DNA from: Rapidithrix thailandica
GTDB taxonomy: Bacteria; Bacteroidota; Bacteroidia; Cytophagales; Flammeovirgaceae
NCBI RefSeq assembly: GCF_039710355.1
Contig: NZ_JBDKWZ010000005.1
Span: forward strand, 423,042 to 487,041
DNA: 64,000 nucleotides
Direction: 5' to 3'
The position numbers and the translations under genes are program-made. This document shows, piece after piece, positions 52,861-60,089 of this stretch; the stretch's first letter is position 1, and the number at the start of each line of letters is the position of its first letter. The notes under the pieces were generated by a model that worked only from the letters and a program-made list of their open reading frames with translations, made no database searches and was not told where the DNA came from.

Positions 52861-55509
52861 TCATTTGATTTGGAAAGACATTGAAAATCCTAAAGCCAGG
52901 GAATCGTTTAAGCGGTGCCTGTTTCCGTTTAACTGATAGGTAGGATTATACCAAAAGGCATTGTTTGCATAAAAACTGAAAGAATGCCCTGATTGGGTTT
53001 CTTTCCGTATCTGTAAGTGAAAATTCGGGTAAAAAGGAGGTTTGGAATAAATCGTATAGGTCCCTTTCGGCAGCTGAAGGTCTGCATAGGAGGAAGAACC
53101 TCTTTCTGCCTCCGAAATTTCATGATAGTTGCCTTTGCTGTCATAATATGCATAAGGAAATAGACTTCCGTTTTGTTTTTCGGTATAATTGACAAAATTC
53201 AGTTCGGTTGCCAAGGTAAAGATCAATCGTAACCGGGGGATATGTTGAATGCTGGTCAAGGTACCCCGGCTAAGGTGAGTGGTACTCACAGGATTTTCAT
53301 ACACTCCGTAACGGGCTTTGGCATCTCCTACGGTATAATTGGAGATGTGTAACCGGTAGCCGTTGTCGTATTCTGTGGTTTGAGTATAACTTAGCCTCAA
53401 ATCGAATTCGGTATTGGTAGCAGTAATTTTCCGGGGCCTTAACACCAGTTCCACCCCATGCGTATTGGCTTTGTAATTGTTTTTCAAAATATTGACTTTT
53501 CTCAGCAAATAATCGATGTCTCCTTCTATTGGAGCCACTTTGGGCGGCTGGTTTTCCGGACGCGCTGTTACCCGGTAATTTTGCTTCTTCAGTACCAATA
53601 GTTCCGGGGTGTGATAAATCCCGTGTAACAGTTGTTTGTGGTAATAGGTCATTTTGACACTCAAGCCTTTGCTGCTCCAGTCGATTCCTACTTCCTTCAT
53701 ATTCACCCGGCTGGGTTGTAAGTGGTCATTCACAGGCCGGTGGATATAGGTTGTGACAATGGCCAGGCGTTCCTTGGGGTTATTGGCAAAAAAAATCATG
53801 TTGCTGTAGTCCAGGTATGAAGGGCCCGGGTACAACTGAAGCATAGCGGGTGCTTTGTACGAAATGCCCCATGCCGCTCGGAAACGGATTTTTTCAAAAT
53901 GATAGGATGAAAAGGATAAACGGGGTGAAACCAAATGGTAGCGCTCCAACATATAGTCATACCGGGCCCCTACACGCAATTGTTGTGTTGCGTGGGAGCC
54001 TTCCCGTGTCAAGGCCGTTTCGTGATAAAGGGAAGAGGTTTTGGAGGCCGGTACCTGATGAAAGCGGGCAGACCGGCTACCGATACTATTGTGCACCCTG
54101 GATACCTCACCGGAAGAAACTCTTCCCTTCCCGGTATTTTTATCATAGACAAATTGGAAGCCTGAGGTAAAAGCTAACTGATAACGGAGATGCCCCCAGT
54201 GTTGCTTGGCTTCCAGACGGGCATTGAGGTTGACAGGGCGCCCCCGGATATCTTTGATTTGAAGGTATGTGGCCGGGGTGAAACCGGAGAAGTAGGTTCC
54301 CGGTTCCAGGGCTTCTACCATCGGCAACGGACCATTGGTTTGGATTGATTCAAAATACGACCGCTGATTTAATACATTGCCGCTAAGCGTATACCTTAAC
54401 CGGCCCAAGGCTTTTACACTTCCGTTAAGCGTTAACAGATAGTTCTGACTTTTTACGTCTGCTTCATTTTTATACGTTTCGTCCGGCTCGTGTCGTTGAC
54501 CATCATCCGCCAGGTAGAGCTGGAAGGAAGTGGTGTGATGCCAATCGAGAGGTTTTGACAAACGGACTCGCCAACGCCAGCCCAGGTTTACATTATGATA
54601 GTAGGTTTTTTTCTCAACCGGGCTTCCGGTGGAATACGTATAAGAAAAATCACTATTGAGAATGCCAAGCTGTTTGGCGAGTTGTATACCTTTGGAAAGT
54701 GAGGCCTGGTACGTTGTAGGAGTAATATTGGTTGAAAGAAACAAGGGCGATTTTCCCACCTTGCTTTTTACAATGATTGCTCCGGAGGATAAGTTTCCGT
54801 ATTTGGGAGAAGCCACCCCACTCAATACTTCTACCGATTCGATTCCGGAAGCCGATATGCTACGCAGGTCCGTACCTCCGGCTACTACGGCCGTACCGCC
54901 CGAAAAATCACTGGCAGGCGTTTTGGCCTGCATATTGGCATCGTTGCTTAAAGCTACTCCATCTACAATGATGGCTGTTCCAAAGGAGTTTGCCGAGGAG
55001 CCAACAGCCGTACGCAGTTGGGCTTGTTGCGGTTTGTCCATGTTAGGGGGGCTAATGGTATTGCCTGGCAACAAGGAAAGGATGTCTCCCAGGCTCATGG
55101 CCTGAATTTGTTTGACAGCTTGGTTTTCGATTTTATAAACACTGGTACCTTCATCACTTTCTATCGGTTTGGCATTTACCACTATTTCATCTAGTTCCAA
55201 GGATTCTTCTTGAAGTAAGAATTCCAGGCCCTCAAGGTCCTTATCTACCTGAAGTGTTCGCTCCAAAGGTTTAAAGCCCAGGGAAGTAATGTGGAGCGTC
55301 ACTTTTCCTTTGGGAGATTGAATTGAAAAGGAGCCGTCTTTTTCACTATAGGTGAAGATGTTGTTTGACCCTTGCAGTTGTATCGCGGCGAAGTAAACCG
55401 GCTCTTGTTGTTCATTGCTGATCTTGCCGCTGATTGAAAACTCCTGAGCCAAAATTATCTTGGTAGTTGTAAGGAGCAATAAAATTAAAATTGGCCCTGA
55501 TTTGCTCAT
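52861..55509 (-). CDS. TonB-dependent outer-membrane receptor
   Basis: An 882-residue receptor. A signal peptide (LILLLLTTTKIILAQ) is followed by a carboxypeptidase-regulatory-like domain (~23-105: SISGKISNEQQEPVYFAAIQ), the plug (~125-250: LELDEIVVNAKPIESDEGTS, then GVASPKYGNLSSGAIIVKSK) and a barrel with the AWGISYKAPAMLQLYPG motif, whose YKAP resembles the FRAP box of haem receptors. A terminator-like hairpin lies upstream (55621-55653), so it may have its own control or depend on read-through. The order receptor, DUF4876 lipoprotein, barrel, protease suggests one surface module. The ligand is unknown; location beside HmuY genes points to haem or another metal complex. Confidence 0.92.
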   Translation of the reverse strand: MSKSGPILILLLLTTTKIILAQEFSISGKISNEQQEPVYFAAIQLQGSNNIFTYSEKDGSFSIQSPKGKVTLHITSLGFKPLERTLQVDKDLEGLEFLLQEESLELDEIVVNAKPIESDEGTSVYKIENQAVKQIQAMSLGDILSLLPGNTISPPNMDKPQQAQLRTAVGSSANSFGTAIIVDGVALSNDANMQAKTPASDFSGGTAVVAGGTDLRSISASGIESVEVLSGVASPKYGNLSSGAIIVKSKVGKSPLFLSTNITPTTYQASLSKGIQLAKQLGILNSDFSYTYSTGSPVEKKTYYHNVNLGWRWRVRLSKPLDWHHTTSFQLYLADDGQRHEPDETYKNEADVKSQNYLLTLNGSVKALGRLRYTLSGNVLNQRSYFESIQTNGPLPMVEALEPGTYFSGFTPATYLQIKDIRGRPVNLNARLEAKQHWGHLRYQLAFTSGFQFVYDKNTGKGRVSSGEVSRVHNSIGSRSARFHQVPASKTSSLYHETALTREGSHATQQLRVGARYDYMLERYHLVSPRLSFSSYHFEKIRFRAAWGISYKAPAMLQLYPGPSYLDYSNMIFFANNPKERLAIVTTYIHRPVNDHLQPSRVNMKEVGIDWSSKGLSVKMTYYHKQLLHGIYHTPELLVLKKQNYRVTARPENQPPKVAPIEGDIDYLLRKVNILKNNYKANTHGVELVLRPRKITATNTEFDLRLSYTQTTEYDNGYRLHISNYTVGDAKARYGVYENPVSTTHLSRGTLTSIQHIPRLRLIFTLATELNFVNYTEKQNGSLFPYAYYDSKGNYHEISEAERGSSSYADLQLPKGTYTIYSKPPFYPNFHLQIRKETQSGHSFSFYANNAFWYNPTYQLNGNRHRLNDSLALGFSMSFQIK

Positions 55510-55620
55510 AGTGTTCGCTCAAATTTTGGATTATGTACGACCGGTTGCCATTCGACAAGTATTGGCCGCAGTATGTTAAACAAAGGATTACCTTTTTGCC
55601 GGGTTCTTCTAAAAACAAGT

Positions 55621-55653
55621 GTAAAAATCCCCCTTTCGGCAATCGAAAAGGGG
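55621..55653 (-). terminator. Terminator between the third HmuY-like gene and the TonB receptor
   Basis: On the minus strand the arms CCCCTTTTCG and CGAAAGGGGG (one bulge, 5-base loop) are followed by ATTTTTAC. It lies 58 bases after the HmuY-like stop and would end or attenuate the upstream transcript. Confidence 0.8.
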
Positions 55654-55710
55654 AAGAATGGATTTACAAATTCGGTCAAAATTGAAGTATGTACTTTGGA
55701 AAAATACCCA

Positions 55711-56373
55711 TTACAACTTTTGGTAATCGAAAGTGAAATAAGGAAAGTCCGTAGCAGCATAGGGTGAATCAGGTGCACCACCTTCGTAAATGCTGGTGAA
55801 TTTTATTTTGTAATAGTCACTTCCTTTTTTCAAGATGAATGTACGACCTGATACCGCAGTGACGATATGCGTGAGGAAGTTGTAATTATACCAGCCGATA
55901 GTACTTCCACTATTGTTGCCAAAGTATGCCTGCTCTTTGTTCGCATCATAATCGCTTGCTGTAACAGCACTGAAACTTTTGTCTACATAAGCAAGGGTGC
56001 TTCCACTGCCAGGATAGATGTTGGCAGTAGCCCGTCCGGTAAATTTCAAATCAAAGCTGGTGTCATTACCACCCTCATTGTCAGTCAGTCTGAAGTAATA
56101 AGTCGATGCGCGGTCATGCGGATCGGTAGGTTCAGGGTTAATTTCGCCTTGATAAAAATCCCGGACATGGTACAGGCCTGTCACCGAAGCATCCAACTCA
56201 ATGGTACCGCCTCCGTTGGTAATGTTTTCCTCTACCCCCGGTGTACCGGTATATGCCAACTTAGCAGATTCGAGTTTAAGGGGTTCGATTTCCTCATTGT
56301 TTTGCTCACAAGAGGTAAAAACCATCAAGGAAACAGCTATCCATAACAGGCTGTAGATTGTGAATTTTTTCAT
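55711..56373 (-). CDS. HmuY-like lipoprotein (third copy)
   Basis: A 220-residue lipoprotein (lipobox SLMVFTSC, Cys22) that I place in the HmuY haem-binding family. It is shorter and more divergent than the two copies upstream, but the C-terminal core agrees: SFDLKFTGRATANIYPGSGS (~106-125) matches their DIAFTGIYNS block, and LTHIVTAVSGRTFILKKGSD then YYKIKFTSIYEGG and PYFTFDYQKL match the HIMRPVSG, YAKVEMTSIY and YFTFRY blocks. H169 aligns with a His in both other copies. HmuY proteins take haem from host proteins at the surface and pass it to HmuR. It is the last gene before a terminator. Confidence 0.8.
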   Translation of the reverse strand: MKKFTIYSLLWIAVSLMVFTSCEQNNEEIEPLKLESAKLAYTGTPGVEENITNGGGTIELDASVTGLYHVRDFYQGEINPEPTDPHDRASTYYFRLTDNEGGNDTSFDLKFTGRATANIYPGSGSTLAYVDKSFSAVTASDYDANKEQAYFGNNSGSTIGWYNYNFLTHIVTAVSGRTFILKKGSDYYKIKFTSIYEGGAPDSPYAATDFPYFTFDYQKL

Positions 56374-56582
56374 AACTTTAAACGATTTTTAATTGATTGA
56401 AAAATTAATTAAAGGCTGTGTAAGGAGGTATTCCCCGGAGCTCGTGCCGGAGTTCTGGGGGCCTTTGCACAGTATTTTTACGATGAGTAAGTAGCCTTAC
56501 TCATCGGTTTATTGGTTAAGATGTAATCTCCCATTATACACTGTTCTCAATTTTTCAAGCCGCTTTCCGAACAGTGAGAATG

Positions 56583-57512
56583 CTATTGAGCTTCTTCTCC
56601 GGAAACGACTGTGAAACTCTCCGGGGAATAGACCGTTTGTCCGTTTAGTGTGATGGATAGCTTCCCGGATACAGCGCCATCAGGTACTTTTACCGTCAAC
56701 TTTGTTGTTTGAGCGGACAAAACCTCTGCTGCAGTTTCACCGAAGGTTACCTGTATATCTTCCTTTTGATTTGTAAAATGCGCACCGGTCAAGGTGATTT
56801 CCGTACCTGCGGCTCCACTGGCCGGGTCAAAGGAGTGGATTTCCGGTAAAAAATATACCCGTACTGCTCCGATGGAAAGCGTATGGAGGCCGGTGAGCAA
56901 TTTGGCCTGGTAAGTTCCGGGAGCTAAGAGCGCTTGGTCAAACGGTAGGCTTTCGATATGGTCTACCTTGGTGTGTTCCGTACTGAGTGGGATTTCCACT
57001 GTTTCGTTATCCGTATTGAGAAAATACAACTGTGTATGGTTGGGCAAGAAATATTTTCCGGTGATGGCAAAATAATCCCCTCCGTTCAACTTCACTTCTT
57101 GCCGGAAAGAACTCACCTCGGGAGTTGGCTGGTTGAGTACGACTTTTAAGGTGTATGTTGTCGATTGTTTGTCTTCGGAAGTGACCGTATACTTCAACCC
57201 GTTTTCCAAAGGCACCTTTTCCCCTGATGCAGGTTGAATACTGGCTTTTTCGGAAATTTTTATTTCAGGATTGATGTACTCAGGAAGAGGCTTTCCGGCC
57301 GGCCAGTATAACCAAATTATTTCCTCTGACAGGGCTGCTTGCAAAGGTTCCCCATCGATATCCGGCAGAATAAAAGAAACAATTTCGTGAAAAGGATAAG
57401 GAACAATCTCTGTTTTTTCGTCTTTGCAACTACTCAACAGGATAGAAAAAGATACAAAGAGCACTGTATAGAATATGGCTTTGGCCGAATGGGTTTTATA
57501 AAAGTTTACCAT
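56583..57512 (-). CDS. Lipoprotein with DUF5018-like and IPT/TIG domains
   Basis: A 309-residue lipoprotein (lipobox FSILLSSC, Cys29). Residues ~40-125 form a DUF5018-like sandwich (SFILPDIDGEPLQAALSEEI, INPEIKISEKASIQPASGEK, YTVTSEDKQSTTYTLKVVL). The C-terminal ~85 residues are an IPT/TIG immunoglobulin-like domain (IHSFDPASGAAGTEITLTGA, then HFTNQKEDIQVTFGETAAEV). Such domains bind sugars or proteins and carry no catalysis. Its start lies 3 bases after the stop of a related lipoprotein gene, so the two are co-translated. It belongs to the HmuY operon; its role is unknown. Confidence 0.82.
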   Translation of the reverse strand: MVNFYKTHSAKAIFYTVLFVSFSILLSSCKDEKTEIVPYPFHEIVSFILPDIDGEPLQAALSEEIIWLYWPAGKPLPEYINPEIKISEKASIQPASGEKVPLENGLKYTVTSEDKQSTTYTLKVVLNQPTPEVSSFRQEVKLNGGDYFAITGKYFLPNHTQLYFLNTDNETVEIPLSTEHTKVDHIESLPFDQALLAPGTYQAKLLTGLHTLSIGAVRVYFLPEIHSFDPASGAAGTEITLTGAHFTNQKEDIQVTFGETAAEVLSAQTTKLTVKVPDGAVSGKLSITLNGQTVYSPESFTVVSGEEAQ

Positions 57513-57515
57513 GGT

Positions 57516-58283
57516 TTATGAGGGTTGTTGCTGAATGATTACCGGATTTTTCATCGTCACTACTTGACTGTAGTATTGAACGGATACAGTGTACTGTCCT
57601 TCGGGCAGGGCACCAGGTGTCACGGGGAAGTATTGGGAAATCCGGCTACTGGTAATGTCCGGCTTTTGTTTACCCGTAAAGTCAAAGGTATAGCTGTACC
57701 CGTTCTCCTTTTGAAGGGTGACCTTTATGACCCGGTAATTGGTTTCATAATTTTCTACCTGAGGCACATTGCCCTTCCAATGAATCTCCAAGGGTTCCAG
57801 GAAGATATTCATTTCTTCAGTGTATTGGATAAATGAATAAACTCTGGGTGACTCCGGGTCGGGCGAAAGTTCTTCCACCGAAAAGCCGGGCTGTTGTACA
57901 AGAATATGGAGTTGGTAGGTAGCCTTATTGCCTTCTTTATCCGTCACGGTATAGTTGATCTCTCTTCCCTCGGTAAAATACGCCAATAAGTTTTCCACGG
58001 GTGCTCCTCCTTCGGGGCTTACTTGGGCCCCTTCCGGTATTTTAATTTCGGGGACTAATACCGTTAGGAAATTATGAAAAGGAAGATACACCGTAATGGT
58101 ATTTTTTACATCGTCAATGGCACCTAGAATAGGCTCGCCTGTCACATTGGTAATTTTGTATTCCAGGATACGATTGGTTCTGGGGGCTGGGGGCTCCACC
58201 CAGTTGATCTCTTCTTCGCAACTGGAAAAGAGGAAAAATAGCATGGTGACTTTCAAGGTCAACCCAAATTTACAAAACTTCAT
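57516..58283 (-). CDS. DUF5018-like surface lipoprotein
   Basis: A 255-residue lipoprotein (lipobox MLFFLFSSC, Cys22). The N-terminal half is a DUF5018-like domain (ILEYKITNVTGEPILGAIDD, VPEIKIPEGAQVSPEGGAPV, then INYTVTDKEGNKATYQLHIL) equivalent to the first domain of the next gene's product. The C-terminal half (~150-255) is another beta-rich domain with VTLQKENGYSYTFDFTGKQK and PEGQYTVSVQYYSQVVTMKN. It shares layout with its downstream neighbour, so the two probably arose by duplication. It follows the second HmuY gene by 234 bp. Function unknown; surface binding is likely. Confidence 0.8.
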   Translation of the reverse strand: MKFCKFGLTLKVTMLFFLFSSCEEEINWVEPPAPRTNRILEYKITNVTGEPILGAIDDVKNTITVYLPFHNFLTVLVPEIKIPEGAQVSPEGGAPVENLLAYFTEGREINYTVTDKEGNKATYQLHILVQQPGFSVEELSPDPESPRVYSFIQYTEEMNIFLEPLEIHWKGNVPQVENYETNYRVIKVTLQKENGYSYTFDFTGKQKPDITSSRISQYFPVTPGALPEGQYTVSVQYYSQVVTMKNPVIIQQQPS

Positions 58284-58517
58284 TTTTCTATTGATTTGTG
58301 TAATTGAATTTTACAGTTGGGTATATGACGATTTTCAAGCAGGCTGGTAAGCGAAGGAACTGCCCGAAAAGTCAAAAGCCCATAAAATGTTATGAAGGTG
58401 CTAAGACACAAAGAGTTACTGATAGTTGATTTGTAATTCGTTATTTCTGTATAAATCGCAGGGTCTTTGTACCTGTATACCGGCTATTTCGGCAGCCTCC
58501 TCATTTCTCTTATCAGA

Positions 58518-59300
58518 TCACTTTGCCAAGTCCAGGTTCTTACTTCCGTCTTTTTGAATGGCATAGGTAAAGGTAAGATAGCCGGGCTGGTGCGAACGGT
58601 CAGGGTCTTCGGGAGCATCTTTGTACATACTGTACACAATCAGCTTGGCATAATTGCCTCTGGCCGTACGGATCAACAAGGTCCGGGGCATGGGGTATAC
58701 CACATGGGCTTTTTCTTCATCCGGTCTTTCCGGATACATGTCATTGTAAAAGTCATAATATGCCCAGCCGTCCCCGCTGCCGTCAAAATGATCTAATCCT
58801 AATTGCCCCGTTAAAAATTTCTCATCGGAAATAGAAACCTTATGCACCTTGTCAAAAGCAAGGTCAAATAAAGTATGAGGAGGGGCTTTTTTCAAAGGTT
58901 TGCCGGGGGCATTATAGTATTCGGCATCTATTGCCGAGTCTTTAATCAGGTAGACCGCTCCTTTGCCGGGACCTCCGTAACCCGGACTAAGCGTAGACGT
59001 TCCGTTGTTAATGGCCAAACTGCTGTTGTAAATGCCCGTAAAAGCGATATCCCAGGCATCGGTTTGGGCCAAAGAGGCCGGAACTTGCTTGTTTTCTTCC
59101 AGGCTGTAGTAAATGGTAGTGGCCTGCCCCGAAGAGGAGGCGGAAGTATCCAATTCCAGATTTTTAATTTCATAAATTCCTGAAGGAACTCCTTTGCCCT
59201 GGGGTTCATCCGGTTTGGGGGCAGGGTTACTGTCATCGGAACAGGATGACAGGCTAATGCCTATCCAAAGTAATAGGAGTAGTGTATTGAATCGGGTCAT
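58518..59300 (-). CDS. HmuY-family haem-binding lipoprotein (second copy)
   Basis: A 260-residue lipoprotein (lipobox GISLSSC, Cys20) of the HmuY family. Core blocks: DAWDIAFTGIYNSSLAINNG and SPGYGGPGKGA (~81-115), HVVYPMPRTLLIRT (~199-212), NYAKLIVYSMYKDAP and the end YLTFTYAIQKDGSKNLDLAK. H199 aligns with H185 of the first copy and H169 of the third and is a candidate haem ligand; nearby M204 is another. An insertion of about 25 residues (~130-160) distinguishes it from the first copy, which is 48 bp upstream. It probably binds haem or a related porphyrin at the surface for the HmuR-like receptor. Confidence 0.9.
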   Translation of the reverse strand: MTRFNTLLLLLWIGISLSSCSDDSNPAPKPDEPQGKGVPSGIYEIKNLELDTSASSSGQATTIYYSLEENKQVPASLAQTDAWDIAFTGIYNSSLAINNGTSTLSPGYGGPGKGAVYLIKDSAIDAEYYNAPGKPLKKAPPHTLFDLAFDKVHKVSISDEKFLTGQLGLDHFDGSGDGWAYYDFYNDMYPERPDEEKAHVVYPMPRTLLIRTARGNYAKLIVYSMYKDAPEDPDRSHQPGYLTFTYAIQKDGSKNLDLAK

Positions 59301-59348
59301 TATTGTTTGTTTAAAAGTATGAGACTAGAGACTAATCGATGAAATGGA

Positions 59349-60089
59349 TCACCGGGTTTTCAGGTTTCTACTGCCGTCTTCCTGCAAAAAGTACCGGAAC
59401 GTAAAATAGGGTGCCGGACTGTTGATGGTCGGTTTTTCAGGATTTCCCAAATAAATGGAGGTCATTTCTACCTTGGCATATTTCCCATCCGGGGTGCGTA
59501 AGAGGATGGTGATTCCGGAAACGGGCCGCATAATATGGGATTCCAAGCTGTAGAAAAACCAGCCTTTGTGTCCGGGAGGGTAATTTTCCCAACCACTGGT
59601 AGCTTGCACTTGCATAAAGGCCTCAAAGGTTTCTTCGGAAGGGGCTTCGTCCACTTCGTCAAATTGGGCATCCATCACCAGAATAGCTCCCTGTCCTTGA
59701 CCTCCGTAGCCCGGACTGCGACTGTCCGTGCCTTTGTTGATAGCAAGCAAAGAGTTATAAACTCCTGTAAAGCCCAGATCCCAGGCCTTACTTTTCTGCT
59801 GTTCTTCCGGCAGTTCCAACAACGTATTTTCATCCTCGTAAGGATTGATAATTTGATGAGTTTCCAAATCAAAAAAGACCGGAGTATGCCCGGAAGCATG
59901 CGTATTGCCTAAAGAACCCGGCAAATCTTTGATATAGATGGTACCACTGACCTTGTCAATACTTGTGTATTGATCAATAGGGGTAAGCTCTACTTTCCGG
60001 GGCTCCGGATCACCCTCGTCTTGCGAGCATGCCGAAACCAGTCCTAACAGTAAGAGTATGGCCAGGTATAGTTGTATTTGTTTTGTCAT
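59349..60089 (-). CDS. HmuY-family haem-binding lipoprotein (first copy)
   Basis: A 246-residue lipoprotein (lipobox LLGLVSAC, Cys21) of the HmuY family. Landmarks: KAWDLGFTGVYNSLLAINKG, SPGYGGQGQGAILV, SLESHIMRPVSGITILLRTP (~181-200), YAKVEMTSIYLGNP and YFTFRYFLQEDGSRNLKTR. H185 and M187 are possible haem ligands; known HmuY proteins use His or Met pairs. The start codon overlaps the stop of the receptor gene upstream (ATGA), so receptor and haemophore are made together, as in hmuR/hmuY pairs. Calling it a haem binder rests on family membership. Confidence 0.93.
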   Translation of the reverse strand: MTKQIQLYLAILLLLGLVSACSQDEGDPEPRKVELTPIDQYTSIDKVSGTIYIKDLPGSLGNTHASGHTPVFFDLETHQIINPYEDENTLLELPEEQQKSKAWDLGFTGVYNSLLAINKGTDSRSPGYGGQGQGAILVMDAQFDEVDEAPSEETFEAFMQVQATSGWENYPPGHKGWFFYSLESHIMRPVSGITILLRTPDGKYAKVEMTSIYLGNPEKPTINSPAPYFTFRYFLQEDGSRNLKTR

